Below, piece after piece: positions 1 to 12,302 of a stretch of 64,000 bases of DNA. Source of the DNA: Solanum dulcamara (lineage: Eukaryota > Streptophyta > Magnoliopsida > Solanales > Solanaceae); the NCBI RefSeq assembly GCF_947179165.1, contig NC_077239.1:22227134-22291133 (forward strand), in the 5' to 3' direction. The translations under genes were made by a program, and so were the position numbers. The notes under the pieces were generated by a model. That model ran no database searches. It was not told where the DNA came from and saw nothing but the letters and a program-made list of their open reading frames with translations. Numbering within the stretch: position 1 is the stretch's first letter; each line of letters opens with the position of its first letter.

Positions 1-364
1 ATGGGCCATGGGGTGTTCTTTGAAGATTGCCTTGGTCAAGCTTGGACAACGACTCTTGATGGAAGGGGAACATGGCCATAATGGACTCGACGGGCCATAG
101 TGGACCTCGTGAAGCTGACCTAATTCATGGTTTTGAGAGTTGGCTTCCACGGACCACTTGATGGTCTGTGATCACGAATACGGGTCGTGAACCTGGTCGT
201 AGTCCTCTTCTAATCTCACTTTCATTTCTAGCACTATCTTGACTCCCTTCCATAAGCCGTGGTGCTTAATTCGGCCTGTCATGGGCTTCGTAAAACTAAA
301 TTGGTGAAATATTTTCTAAGATTTCATCTATTTATTCCATTTTTCCAACTTTTGGGGTCTTATA
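1..364 (-). repeat. U3 end of a minus-strand LTR, cut by window edge
   Basis: The sequence stops at 364 in GGGGTCTTATA, the complement of an LTR start of the TGTAAGACCCC type; the same boundary is seen at 14491. Before it lie CCAYGG and CACGG/CCGTG-type units (about 60-180), matching the U3 of the M2 LTR. From 365 the text becomes R/U5 of a plus-strand LTR, so this looks like a minus LTR inserted into a plus LTR, as at 53457-55515. Its other end is outside the window. Confidence 0.6.
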
Positions 365-999
365 GTTTCGATCCATATCCCATAAAAATGACTATGTTTT
401 ATTATTAGATGTTGATAATGTCTTTTTATGATGAATTGACCTTATTTCGTGATTTTATAATTTATTTCACGCTTTTCCAAAATTTTTGATCATGCATCTC
501 ATGTTTATTCCTATCATGATATCATGTTTTTTATTATGCATATTTCTCACATACTTAGTATATTCCAAATAGTAATGCATATTTTTTCTATATTGTTTCA
601 TAATATTGGTCATGACGCTCCTACCCATCCCCGTGGTTAGTACTCAGAGTTTCTTGTTTTGGTGAGTCCTCATGTTTTGAGGGAATAACCACTATGTCAT
701 CTTTTTATGTTCAGACTTTTTCATTTTAGGTTTTAGGTGAGCTATGGCTTATCCTACGCTCCTTGTCTATATTAGTAGAGGCATGGTAAGGGTAGACGAG
801 TATGTTTTATTTATTTTGAATGTCATGTTTTGAATTCTCTTTTATCGAGATTTCTATGTTTGAGACTATCTTCCACATTTAAAGTTTACCTTTGATTTCA
901 TGCTAAGTATGTCATTCTATGTATGTTAAGAGGATTGGTAGGAGTTCCTTGGGATTCTAATCATAATGTCACATCAAGTGTCTATCTTAAGTCGTGACA
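365..999 (+). repeat. R-U5 part of the P1 5' LTR
   Basis: This is the downstream part of a plus-strand LTR. It contains the box CACATACTTAGTATATTC near 548, shared with most LTRs in the window, and ends in GTCGTGACA at 999. A tRNA-Met-type primer site follows five bases later, which fixes the LTR/internal boundary. The upstream part is interrupted at 364 by a minus-strand LTR. Confidence 0.75.
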
Positions 1000-1003
1000 A
1001 ACA

Positions 1004-1015
1004 TGGTATCAAAGC
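1004..1015 (+). other. Primer binding site of P1
   Basis: TGGTATCAAAGC differs by one base from TGGTATCAGAGC, the complement of the 3' end of plant initiator tRNA-Met. It lies just downstream of the LTR end at 999, as expected for a Ty3/Gypsy element on the plus strand. Confidence 0.85.
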
Positions 1016-1216
1016 ACAAGAATCAAGTGTCCTACAATGTCTAAAATGTTGCATCGAGTAGAGTCATGTTCACGAGTGTGAATCATTCCACATCTATGAG
1101 TAAGAAGTTATGAGGCATTTAGGAAACTTCACTTCTTTGATCATTCTTACATCATGTGATAGAGTTGGACTCTCTTGGTTTTCATTCTAACTCTTATTCT
1201 TTCTGATTACATAATC

Positions 1217-2316
1217 TTGCCTCCTCGAAGAACTTAAGTGAATATAAATACAAATGTGAATGTTGATGAGGGGAATCAAGTTCCATAATCTACTAATGAT
1301 GTCTTCACTGAACAAGTCTCCTATAATGAGTTTAGAGCGTCTTTCCAATTGCGTGGTGGTTTTTCCCGTGAACCCAAATATGGGTGTCACGACTTCTAGA
1401 GTTCATGACTTTACACGGATCAATCCTCTGGAGTTCTATGTTTCAAAGATGGACAAGGATAAAGAAGAGTCCATAGAGGGTATCCACAATATATTTGACA
1501 TAATGTGGGTGACACTAGTGGCTCATATTTTATTTAATTAATTGAAGGATGAAAGAACTAGGGATCGGGTCTCTTAGATTTGGAGGAGTTCAAAGATGCA
1601 TTTCTTCGGTGTTTTTTCCCCATGAGTTAAGTGAGGCCAAAATTCAATATTTCATCAACTTAAATCAAGGTAACATGAGTGTGGGAGAGTATGCCTTAAA
1701 GTTCACTCTATTGTCAAAATATACGTTTATGGTTGCCGACTCTAGATCTTGTATGAGCAAGTTTGTTTTGGGAGTTTCTGATTTGGTTGTCAAAAAGTGT
1801 AGAACCACCATGTTGATTAAAGAGATAGACATAAGAAGGTTGATGACTCATGACAATGAATAGTGGAGGAAAATTCTCAAGAAAAAGGATAGAGATTCAC
1901 AGAGGACAAGGACCGATGGTGCTGACTTTTCACATATGAGATTTCATAATGGTCGACTCTCATAGTTTTGCCCAAAGTTCTCCTGACAGAATTCTTTTAG
2001 TTCCCTAGCTTCAAATTTCAATAACGACATGGTATCTTAACCTAAGCCTCAAGGGAGTACTCTGAGTGGTCATCCTATCCCCGTATGTAGGAAGTATGGG
2101 AAGAGCTACCAAGGAGATTATTTGGGTGGTTCTAATGCTTATTATTATAACAATACTGGTCATAGGGTAAGAAATTGTCCTTTAAGTGCTGGTAGAGGTG
2201 GAGGTGGTTGATCTCAGACTCAGACTACTACTTTTGTTCATTTAGCTCAGTAGGGTACTTCATTAGGTTTTGGTGGTGGTCACTGCCAGAACATATTTTA
2301 TGCTCTTCAAACTTGA
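1217..2316 (+). pseudogene. gag: P1 gag remnant (capsid and zinc knuckle)
   Basis: Gag is the structural polyprotein that forms the particle and binds element RNA. The N-terminus is recognisable from its PPRR peptide at 1220, but the start codon reads TTG instead of ATG. The frame shifts near 1370 and again near 1545. Capsid signatures survive in pieces: an FTRINPLEF-like stretch (about 1410), FFPHELSEAKIQYF (about 1615) and SVGEYALKF (about 1680). The zinc-knuckle region begins CRKYG at 2086 and keeps GH and a final C near 2160-2180, but the middle cysteines have become tyrosine. It follows the PBS directly and leads into protease. Non-functional; identity as Ty3/Gypsy gag is clear from position and from parallel copies in M2 and P2. 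Confidence 0.8.
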
Positions 2317-2790
2317 CAGTACTTGGAAAATTCTCCCGATGTGGTAATTAGTAAATTATTAGACTTTCATTTTGATATTTATGCTTTATTTGATCCAGGA
2401 GCAATTCTTTCCTTTGTTACTCCTTATCTTGATATGAAATTTGATATTAGTCCCAAGATCTTGTTAGAGCCTCTTTTGGTCTATACTTCTATTGGTGATT
2501 CAGGTTTGGCTAAGCGGGTCTATGAAAATTGTCCGATCTCAGTATTTCATAAAGTTATCTCAGTTTATCTCTTAGAGATTGAAATGACTTAGTTTGATGC
2601 TATTATTGGTATGGATTGGCTTCATGCATTATATGCTTCTATTATTTCTTACAGTTTCATGAGTAAACTTGTACGGGTTAGGAATTTGAGTTCAAAAACC
2701 CCTACTCTTGAGTTAGTTTTAGTAGTGAATGAGTGTACGAAAGTTTTTCATGATGATCTTTCACGTATCCCTCCTAAAAGGGAAATAGAC
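2317..2790 (+). pseudogene. P1 aspartic protease remnant
   Basis: This is the retroelement aspartic protease that would process Gag-Pol. The longest open piece is 2323-2592. The active-site loop reads FDPGA (GAT CCA GGA at 2392), the DPGA form usual in plant elements of this group, followed by SFVTPYLDMKFD. Downstream residues KRVYENCP and GMDWLHA (about 2625) match the protease C-terminal region in P2 and M2. A stop at 2590 and further shifts break the frame. Parallel sequence occurs at 12303-12418, 17620-18190 and 40561-41100. Confidence 0.8.
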
Positions 2791-3788
2791 TTTTGGTATT
2801 AATAATCTTCCCGATACCCAGCCTATGTTTATTCGACCCTACATAATGGTTCAAGTAGAACTTAAAAAGTTAAAAGATTAATTAAAGGATTTGTTTGATA
2901 AGGAATTAATTAGACCGAGTAGCTCTCCATGGTGCCCAATTCTCTTTGTTTGACAAAAGGATGGTCCTCTTCTTGTGTATTGATTATTGACAATTGAACA
3001 TGGTCACAATCAAGAATAATTATCCCATCCCAAGGAATGATGACTTGTTCTATCAACTTCAAGGAGCTAGTTATTACTCAAAGGTTGATCTTCGATCGGG
3101 TTCTTATAAAATTTGAGTAAGGGAATGTGAGATTCCAAAAATGTCTTTCAGAACTTGATATCATCACTTTGAGTTTTTGATTATCTATTTTGGAGTAACA
3201 AATTGCTCATTTAGCTTTTATGGATTTGATGAACAGGGTGTTCAAGCAATACTTGGATATGTTCATCACCGTGTTCATTGATGATATTTTAATCTATTCT
3301 CATAGTATAGATGATCACGCTGATCATTTGAGGATTTTCTTCCAAATTGTAAAGGATTGTCAGTTATTTTGCTAAGTTTGACAAGTGTGAGTTTTGGTTG
3401 AAGTCAATTGCTTTCCTTGTCCATATTATCTCCAAGTTGATCCTAAGAAGACCGACGCAGTTAAGAATTGACTTAGACGTCTTTCTACTTCAAATATTCA
3501 TAGCTTCTTAGGCTTAGCCAGTTACTATAAATCATTTATGGAGGGATTTTCTTCTATTACTTCGCCTTTAACTATGTTGATTCAGAAGAAGCTGAATTCT
3601 AATGTTCCAAAGCATGTGATAAGATCTTTCAAGAGATGAAAGATTAGCTTAATTCAACCCTTGTGTTGACTTTAACATAAGGATTCAATGGTTTCGTTGT
3701 GTATTGTGATGCTTGAAGGATTGGTCTTGGTTGTGTTTTGATGAAACAAGGTAAGGTTATATCCTATGCTTCTAGGCAACTTAAGATG
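2791..3788 (+). pseudogene. pol: P1 reverse transcriptase and start of RNase H, truncated
   Basis: The polymerase that copies element RNA into DNA is present only as a decayed stretch. Recognisable pieces are KELIRPSSSPW (about 2905), the catalytic loop VFIDDILIYS (3271-3300, GTG TTC ATT GAT GAT), and the beginning of RNase H with VYCDA near 3700 and GKVISYASRQLK near 3755. Many stops lie between them. The element is cut in RNase H at 3788 by a minus-strand LTR end. The rest of P1 is not found downstream in this window. Confidence 0.8.
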
Positions 3789-4229
3789 TATCACGACCCA
3801 AGCTAGGTCCCAGGCGCGTCACATCAATTAGAATCTCGGAGGACCCAAACTATGCCTCTTAGCAGAGCATTCATGAGCATACATAGGGTAAACAAGCAAA
3901 TAAGCTAAAGCATATACATGGAAGCATCGTCTTAATAAGGAGTATAAGTCACAAAATACAGAATAAAAGATAACATAGACTCGAAACATCCAACATGCCT
4001 CTACAAACTAGATGAGGGAGTAAGAAAAGCTACTAGCTCACCCAATAAAAATGATAAAAGAATGTCATAAACTCATAAGAAAGAAACGTGTCACATCCTT
4101 TAAACATGAGGACTCAATACAATTACAAGTGTAATAAGCTCTAGCCATGAACGGGAGGATGATTGTGATCGTCGGGCCTTATATTATGATACAATGTAGG
4201 CAAAAATATGTGTTAGAACATGGAATGCA
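3789..4229 (-). repeat. 3' end fragment of a minus-strand LTR
   Basis: Starts with TATCACGACCC, the complement of an LTR ending GGGTCGTGATA, and runs through U5/R-like sequence, including the complement of the shared box near 4200. It is broken at 4230 where a second minus LTR begins (TGTCATGACCC). No matching left part of this LTR was identified further on. Confidence 0.65.
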
Positions 4230-7200
4230 TGTCATGACCCAAACTAGGGCGAAGCCATGACATGTAAATTGAGATTACAAGGGATCCCAATCAAGCCACA
4301 TACATAAGATAAATAATCAAAGAAAAATAAAAGGAAATAACTATGAAAAGGAGAATGGGTCTAAAGAGTAGACACTCAATCAATATTTATGGACTACATC
4401 ACAACATTTCCTAAACATGCCTCTATTCTAGTCTTTGATGAGGGATTAAGACTAGCCTCTAGCTCACTCAAAACATAAGAAGAACGTCAATGAAACAATG
4501 TGGAAATAAAGTCATGTCCTCGATGGAATACAGACTCAGCAACTCTTTGATATCTAAATCTCTCTAGCCACGAATTAGATGATCGATGATCTCCCATACA
4601 TTCTGAGACAATATAGAAAAAATGTGTTAATATATAAAAAAGTACCAAGTATATGAGATATGCATGAACAAGAAAAAAAGACATGAGCAATATGACATAT
4701 GATGCATGACTAACATACTGAACATGAATAAGGCTTTAAAAGCATTTAAAATGCATGATAACTTATGGTCAATACATCATAAAACTTCATTGTAAAATCT
4801 CATAACTTAACATTTAACTTGTGTGGGATAAGACCTTTAACCGATATTTTAAGATCATGTGAGCTATAACATGAAATACGATATAACCCTCACTGAGAAG
4901 GGCAAGGCTACCTTCCTAGGGTGTACTCCATCATGGTACTCATCTCAACTCAACTCAATGGTTTTATATGTGGATCCAATGTAGTTTGCTCCTTTAGATT
5001 TCTACTAGGATTCCCTTGGGTAACTAACTACGTTACCGAACCAAATCCCACTAGAAGTCCACTCAGTGCTTATTTAATATCCCAAAGAAATTCATTATAA
5101 TATGATCATAACATAATAGGGAAATATAGTAACTACCTATAAAACCATCTTTAAAAACATATTAGGAATAGCTCATTAGCTTTGGTGATTCATAAAAATC
5201 TATAACTTTGGTGAGAATCTCCTTATCACCATCTTTAAACATGATTGTGTGAGAATCGTAGTTGTCACGCTATAATAACTATCTTTGTTCATAAATTGAT
5301 TATCATTAAAATAATAAATATCAACTTTAAATCATATAACTTTCATTGAAAATCTTTAAACTCACAATCGATTAATGAAAATCATCTTTAACTTCATAAT
5401 CATAACTTGAAAATAGCTTTAAGCATGGTCTTTCATAATTCAACTCAAAATCATGCAATTCATGTAGAAACATGCTTAGAATAATAAGTGATAATAATTA
5501 AAAATGAAATTGAAACAACCCAATGAAATTCATTAAAACTAGGTTTCATAAACTATTGAAAATTAAATGAGCTTTTGAGAAAAAAATAGGACCTTATGGG
5601 TGAAAGGATCCCATGGATCAATCCCCACATACCTTGATTGAATCAACTTTGAATTGAAGAAGAAACCTTGGGAAAATATGAAACCCTAGCTTGAAACATG
5701 GAGAGGAAACTTGAGAGAATTTAGTTCTTGCTTTAGGAAAATATAAAAAAATGAATTAGAATGAGGAAAATTTCAAAGGATTGGGTAGATATAGGCTTGA
5801 ACTTTACCATAATTGTGTCTAGGTTCATTGAACCAAACTTGGGAAATGAAACAAATACCCCTAATAAAAATTGAGATTTTGGACCTACAAATCAGCTCCT
5901 ATGACTCATCCTCAAGTATACGATGTATAGACTTAAGTCATAGTGCAGGTCTCTAAGAAGCCCTAAAAATTTGGTCTATGAATGTCACAACCCAAACTAG
6001 GTCCAAGCCATGATACGGTTATCGGGATGTGAGGGTCCCCAACCAAGCCATATTATCATACATCGCATACATAAGGTAAAGAAATATAATAATATAAGTG
6101 GAAGTAAAAGCTCAAGGGGATGAGTCTAAGGGATAGAAATACTCAATCGACATCTGAATGGACTACATCAAAATATAGTCTAAACATGTCTCTAGTCTAG
6201 TCTTTGATGTAGGCTTAGGAAAAGCTCCTAGCTCACCCGAATCAAGTAAAGAAAATCAAGTAAACAATGATACTGAAAGTCATGTCCTTGAAAGAATGAG
6301 GACTCACCAACTCCTTGATATCTAAAGTAACTCGGGCCACAAAAAGGATAGTTGTAAGTGTTGTATGTCCCTACATTATGAGACAATATAGGAAAAAATA
6401 TGCGTTAGTACATAGAAGGTACTAAGTATGTGAGATATGCATGACCAACTAAATGAACATGAACAATATGCCATAAGTTGCATGACCAATCATAATGAAC
6501 ATGAGTAAGGCTTAAAAACATTTGAAAAGATATAAAAACTCATGTCAATGCATATCATAAAACTTCATCGTAAAACTCATAGCTTAACCTTTAACTAATG
6601 TGGGATAAGAATGTTAACCAAAATCATAAGACCATGTGAGCTAAGACATGGAATCCGATGAAACCCTCATCGAGAAGGAAGAGGCGACCTTACCAAGGTA
6701 TAGCCCATCATGGTACTCAACTCAACTCAACTGTGCTATCTGTAGATCTACTAGCTTGGCCATGAAGATAATCCTACGCGGGCAACATTGTTTGGAACTT
6801 TAGGTTGCTACTAGGATTCCTGTAGGTAACTAACTGTGTTACTAGATTGAACCCCACATAGAATTCCACTCGGTGCTTAGTCCGTATCCCAATAGAGTTT
6901 ATTAAAATATGATCATAACATAATAGGGAAAGATAGAAACTACCTATATATCCATCCTTTAAAACATATTAGGAGTAGCTCATTAATTTTAATAATTTAT
7001 TGAAATCCATAATTTCGGTGATAATTATCCTTATTACCATCTTAAAGATAATTGTGTGTGAATTGTACTTATCACACCATAATAACTATCTTCGATCATA
7101 ACTTAATCGTCAACATAACTTCATCATTAAATATCATAAATCTCAACTTTGAATGATAGATATTTCATTAAACTCATAATTAATTCATAAAAAGCAAAGT

Positions 7201-8622
7201 TAAATTCATAAGCATAACTTGGAAATAGCTTTATTTATGGAAATTCATAAATCAACTGAAAATCATGTAATTTATGTATAAACATGATTATAATAATCAT
7301 TAATAGTAATTCAAAATGAAATTGAAATAGCCAAATGTAATTCATTAAAACTAGGGTTCCTAAACCATTGAAAATTGAGGAAACCTGGGAGAAAGCTTTG
7401 GGACTCTATGGGTGAAAGGAAATCAAGGATGAATCCCCACATATATTGAGTGAATTCACCTAGAATTGATGAAGAAACCTTGGGGAAATCTAAAACCCTA
7501 GTATGAAACTTAGAGACAAACCTTGAGAGAATTTAGTTCTTGCCTTAGGAAAAATTAGAAGAATGATTTAGAATGAGGGAAATTTCAAAGGGTTGTGTAA
7601 ATATAGGCTTGAACTTAGCAATAATTATGTGTAGTTTCATTTAAATAAACTTGGGAAATGACATGATTAACCCTCATTAAAACTAGGATTTGGACCTACG
7701 AATCCAACTTTATAATTCGTCCCCAATTCTACGATTCGTAGACTTGAGTCATAGTGCAGGGCCTAAGGAAACCCTAAAAAAGCCTCAGGAATTTTCTTAT
7801 GAGTCAAATTTATGACTCATCATCATGCCTGACTCATCTTGCAAGTCTTGGAAAATACTTGAAAATAAGTCTCTGAAGTTTGCGTATGAGTCATGTCTAT
7901 GATCCGTGTTCACGACTATGACTCGTCATGTGAACTTGTCTTGCAGGTCTGGGAAACTTGTAAGTTTGGGGCCTCTGAAGTTTTGAAATGATTCGTTCTT
8001 AGGACTCATCAACACGATAATGACTCATCTTGTTAAGTCGTAGAACCTCTCTTGAGGATAGTTCTAGGTAAACTCTTGGGACTTCCTGTATGACTAACTC
8101 TTACAAGTCGTAGAGTGACTCGAAAATGTGAGGTCAATCCACCTTTTTTATGATTTCTCTTTGGATTCGACTTTTTGAATTTCGGGGTGTTACACTAAAC
8201 TTTATGTATGAGTCATCATTACACTTGTAATCACGTCTATGGGTCGTAGACATGATCCATCTGACAGGTCCTAATTTTTGAGATTTTGGGAGCTTTTGTA
8301 GTGCAATTATGAGTCATTATTATGACTCGTGGTTGTGTCTACGAGTCGTCAGCTAGACTCATCTTACTGGCCTAAAAACCTATAAGATAGTAAGTGTATG
8401 AAGTTTTGAAATGGGTAATCCTTATGACTGGTAAATAGGATGAAGACTCGTCCTATTGAGTCATAGAAACTCCTTTAGAGACTTTTCCTGAACAAGTCCA
8501 AGGACTACCTCTACGAGTTGTTAGAACCTTTACGAGTGGTAGAGTGGGTCATAGACCTGAAAGTTGTTCATTTTCTTAAGATTTCTCCTTCGTTTTAACT
8601 TTCTATTTTCCGGGATCTTATA
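4230..8622 (-). repeat. M1 3' LTR, interrupted by solo LTR S2
   Basis: On the minus strand this LTR begins at 8622 (TATAAGATCCCGG, a decayed TGTAAGATCC) and ends at 4230 (GGGTCATGACA). Removing the nested 5983-8194 insert leaves about 2.2 kb, the same size as S2, which is a copy of the same family. A purine-rich tract and integrase lie directly upstream in the element's sense, so this is the 3' LTR of M1. U3 contains many TGACTCAT/ACGAGTC units (5880-5950 and 8200-8560). Confidence 0.8.
5983..8194 (-). mobile_element. Solo LTR S2 (2.2 kb) nested in M1 3' LTR
   Basis: On the minus strand it begins TGTAACACCCCG (8194) and ends GGGTTGTGACA (5983), giving TG...CA termini and 2212 bp. The flanks (about 5960 and 8200) read through as one LTR when this segment is removed, and the outer LTR is a relative of the insert, so the order of events is clear. 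I could not find a convincing 5-bp target duplication (ATGAA against CTAAA), suggesting it is old. U3 (7690-8120) is rich in ACTCGT/ACGAGT units. Confidence 0.75.
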
Positions 8623-8623
8623 A

Positions 8624-8640
8624 TATCTCCCCCTTGGGAA
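8624..8640 (-). other. M1 polypurine tract
   Basis: On the minus strand this reads CCCAAGGGGGAGAT, immediately upstream of the 3' LTR start at 8622. It is the expected plus-strand DNA priming site and confirms the element's orientation. Confidence 0.7.
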
Positions 8641-8872
8641 TATTTGTCCTTGAATGAGACTAACTTATCGTAGGAAAGACAAGGATATAGGACTAGCAAC
8701 CCAATATGATCATGAATTACACCTTAAAATGCATAGAACATGAAAATTTCAGACATAACATAATACATGACTTAAAATCAACTTTCATGAACATACATGC
8801 ATATGAATGACATATGAGGATATGAATATGTAAGATTTCAACTAAGATGAATAAGAACAACTTACTACTACA

Positions 8873-9783
8873 TTAGGCTTGAGTAGAGGGAATGAGATAC
8901 GAGTATCATTTCAACATATACGCCTCCACTTCCTAAGTATCACTTTCTACTTGTTGATTCCTCCATAATACTTTAATGGACACAACTTCTTTGTTTCTTA
9001 ACTCCTTAATATGACCGTCTAAGATATCCACCAGAACCTCCTCAAATGTCAAATTCTCTTCAACTCTTACATCTTCCAATGGAACAATGGAATTCGGGTA
9101 ACCCACAAACTTTCTCATCATAGATACATAAAACACCGGGTGAACCATAACTAATTAAAATGGAAACTCTAACTCATAATCCACCTTATCAACACATCTC
9201 AATATCTTATAAGGTCCAACGTATCTAGGAGTTAGTTTCCCTTTTTTCCAAAAGGCATTACACCCTTCGTGGGTAAAACCTTCAAATAGACTCAATCATC
9301 CACCTCAAATACAAGCTCTTCTTTCCTAATCCGATTATGACTTTTTATGACTTTGAGCCATCTTCAATCTCTTTGTTATGAGTATCACCTTCTCCATAGC
9401 ATCTATTACAAAATATGGACCAATCAAGGCTATCCCACCTACTTTAAACCATCCCATTGAGGACCTACATCTTCTCCAATACAAAGCTACAAAAGCAGCC
9501 ATTTGGATTCTAGAGTGATAACTATTATTATAGGTAAACTCAATCAATGCAAAATGTTCATCCTAAATTCCTTTAAAATCAATAACACACACCCTTAACA
9601 TATCTTCTGAAGCTTGTATTGTTCTTTGATCTTGACCATCGGTTTGAGGATGGAAATTGGAACTTAACTTAACCTTTGTACGATGACCCTTTTGAAATGA
9701 CTTTCAAAAGTGTGAAGTGAGTTGATTACCTCGATCCGATATAATACACAAGGGAACACCATGAAGATTCATGAACATACAAC
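8873..9783 (-). pseudogene. pol: M1 integrase, C-terminal half with GPY and chromodomain-like tail
   Basis: Integrase inserts the element DNA; chromovirus integrases end in a chromodomain-like module thought to guide insertion to heterochromatin. Reading leftwards from 9783: the catalytic glutamate peptide region (about 9640-9600) where GQxERT reads GQDQRT, so Glu has become Gln; the YNNSYHSRIQMA peptide (about 9530-9500); the module containing GPYKIL (about 9215); VHPVFYVSMMRKF (9145); and the tail KVLWRNQQVE (about 8965), ending at a TAA at 8873. Several frameshifts separate these. The frame is broken at 9788 by solo LTR S1 and resumes at 11757. Confidence 0.85.
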
Positions 9784-9788
9784 TTAGC
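9784..9788. repeat. Left target-site duplication of S1 (TTAGC)
   Basis: TTAGC immediately precedes the TG start of S1 and is repeated exactly after its CA end at 11757-11761. A 5-bp duplication is the size produced by Ty3/Gypsy integrases. Confidence 0.92.
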
Positions 9789-9833
9789 TGTAACATCCCT
9801 CAAAATTTGAAAAAAATAAAATAAAATAAAAAA

Positions 9834-9856
9834 TTCTCTCTCTCTCTATATATATA
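9834..9856. repeat. CT/TA microsatellite in S1 U3
   Basis: An uninterrupted CT run passes into a TA run after A-rich sequence. It lies about 45 bases inside the solo LTR. Confidence 0.9.
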
Positions 9857-10026
9857 CCCTAAGAATGACTTTGAAATAAGCCGCACAAGATAGAGTAGTT
9901 CGTGATAGGACCGCATCGCAGACTTGGGAAGGTGTCCTGGCAAAATTTAGTGTTTTTAGGGTATTTTATGCTTTTTCCAAATTATTAGTTAATGAACCTA
10001 GACATTTTTAGGACAAAATTCAACTC

Positions 10027-10033
10027 TATAAAT
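10027..10033 (+). promoter_or_regulatory. Probable TATA box of LTR S1
   Basis: TATAAAT in an AT-rich context about 240 bases into the LTR, followed by CT-rich sequence (10060-10110) of the kind found at plant transcription starts. The position fits the U3/R junction; activity is inferred. Confidence 0.55.
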
Positions 10034-11756
10034 TTACCTAAACCTCTAATTCAATTCATTCTTCTATATTTCATCTATCAAATATTTCTCTCTCTACAAA
10101 AAAGGCTCTCAAGGGTTCCATTGAAGACTTCAAGCAAATTCACTCAATTTCTCCATCAAAATTCTCAAGTTCTTCCAAATTAATTTGTGTTCTCACTCAA
10201 GGTATGCAGATATTGATTCATGGATCCTTTCATCCATGTAGCCCAATCAATTTATCAAGGTTTTTTATCAAATTAAAGTATGATATTTTATGGGTTTTGT
10301 GATCTCTATTCCAATTGCATGAATTTTAATTTAAAGCATGATTCTGAGTCTATTTTGATATAATTTGATGGTTATTAAATTAAATTGAAATTTTTTTCTA
10401 TGAATTTTCCTACTTTGATTTCTAGGGTTCATGGTGTAATATATGAGTATTTTCAATCATACTTCTAAATGATATTATCTATATGAATTATGTGTGGGTT
10501 GATATAAAGTTTATGATTGTGCATATTTTCAAGTATTTTTCATGATTTTCAAGTCAATTGAACATGCATTATATTCATGCCCTAATTTCAAGTTTCAAGC
10601 TATGGTCATGAATTTTCAAAGTATGAATTATGACTATATGTTTCCATGATGATCATCAATTCTAAGTATGTTTCAAGGTATGAATTTCATACAAGTTATG
10701 AAGTAAGGTAACTTAGGATCATATGTGGTGACCTAAGGCCTATTGATATGAATTATGGAAAAATTATTGTAATGGTGAAAGGACAATTCTCACATTATAA
10801 GTATGTTATGAAAATGAGGTACTCTATGATTTCAAGCCTATGAACATGACTATGATATATAATATTATGATCGTATGTTATGTATGTATTACTTGGGATT
10901 TAACTTAGCACCGAGTGGACTTGAGGTGGGGGCCCTACCAAAAGCCTTAGTAAAAGCCTCATGTCCCATAAACTACGTGCCACCGTAGGTTGCCTTGATG
11001 GCCTAGCTATTGGATCCACAAATAGCATATGTTCATGATTAGGAGTCTACCTTGGCAAAGTAGCCTCCTACTTCTCGATGTGGGTATCATCAGATTCCAT
11101 GTTATAGATCGCATGGTCATATTGTCGGTTATGGTCCTTATCCCACATATGTAGGATTTCTTAAGTATGTTATGACTTTAACTTATGTTTTTAAATACTT
11201 TGGTGAATATGCTTTTCTCATTACTTTACGTATTCCATCTTATCATGTGTTTTTCTTGACTTTTAATTCCATGATTTATGTTGCATGTCACGCCTTCATA
11301 CTTAGTACAGTCCAACATACTAATGCATACTTTTTGCCTACATTATATCATAATGTAGGGGATGAGGTTAAAGATCCTTATCGTCCACGTAACTAGTAGG
11401 CGTTCCAATCCCAAGGTGTTATGGTGAGTCCTCATTAACCGGGGACTAGTTTCAAGTTTATTACTATTTTCCTTCAAAAGACTTTTGTTTATGTTGTATA
11501 TTGAGGGTTATATAGGGACATGTCTTAGCCCCCTCCCATACTCATATTTAGAGGCATCTAGTTGAACATATGTTTGAGTCTATTTTGTCATAAAACATTT
11601 TTTTTAGATTTCTATTAATGGTTTAGACTCTCTTATGATGTTTCCACTTTTATATTTTACCTTATGTATGCTTATGATATGTACAAGAGGCTTGGTTGGA
11701 GCCCTTTGGGATTTCGATCACCATGTTACGACTAGGGCCTAGGTCAAGTCATGACA

Positions 11757-12290
11757 TTAGCATAGTCTTCGGCACCATAAGAAGTCTTAATAGGTAGAAA
11801 ATGAGCTGACTTAGTCATTTGATCTATAACAACCCAAATAGAATCATTTTGTTTCTTAGTACGAGCCAAACCTATTATAAAGTCCTTATTCACATCTTTC
11901 CACTTACAAGTGGGAATTTCAATGTCTTGGGCTAAACCTCTTGATCTTTGATTCTCAACTTTACCTTGTTGGCAATTTGGACACTTAGCTACAAACTCAG
12001 CTATGTGTTTCTTTGTGCCATTCAACCAATACACTTTCCTTAAATAATGGTACATATTTGTAGAACATGGATGAATCGAATACTGAGAACTATGGGCCTC
12101 ATTCAATATCCACTACCTTTAACCCATTAACAGTAGTCACACACAACTAACCTTGTTAATAAAGCACACCATCTCCCCCTTTTGAAAAAGCCTCAATAGC
12201 TTTTTTGGTAACTGAATTCTTTAACTCAACTAACACTGGATCATGGTCTTGTTTGGCTTTAACATCCGCCATAAGAGTCTATTTTGAAAG
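11757..12290 (-). pseudogene. pol: M1 integrase N-terminal part and RNase H/integrase linker
   Basis: Continuation of M1 pol beyond S1; the first five bases are the right TTAGC duplication. The open stretch 11744-12106 carries the HHCC zinc-binding module (SIHPCSTNMYHYL with CPNCQQ near 11980), the DIEIPTCKW linker, the first catalytic-core strand KDFIIGL (Asp near 11880) and VVIDQMTKSAHF. From 12110 to about 12280 decayed linker text (VELKNS, KKAIEAFSKGGD) leads back toward RNase H. It stops near 12290 and joins unrelated plus-strand protease sequence, so the RT, protease and gag of M1 are missing. Confidence 0.85.
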
Positions 12291-12302
12291 AAATTGTCTT
12301 AT

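Larger units (their letters stand above)
9789..11756 (+). mobile_element. Solo LTR S1 (1968 bp) inserted in M1 integrase
   Basis: Begins TGTAACATCCC and ends GTCATGACA, with TTAGC on both sides. Integrase coding text on the left (to 9788) and right (from 11757) joins when it is removed. A single LTR with flanking duplication is the usual scar of LTR-LTR recombination that deleted the internal region. It has a TATA box at 10027 and the shared box near 11298-11335 (CATACTTAGTACAG...ACTAATGCATAC). Its two short open frames (9992-10183 and 11172-11396) show no family signature and are taken as chance. Confidence 0.93.

Noticed and set aside
1260..1541. Frame read as an independent small protein starting at 1260
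   Set aside because: Its first part is out of frame with gag (PPRR at 1220 lies in another frame) and only its second half is gag; it is a chance fusion across a frameshift.
5978..8199. Target-site duplication for solo LTR S2
   Set aside because: Flanking pentamers ATGAA and CTAAA do not match; the LTR is accepted from its termini and the rejoined host LTR instead.
9992..10183. Small frame just after the TATA box of S1
   Set aside because: AT-rich LTR leader text with no domain; sister LTRs do not keep the frame.
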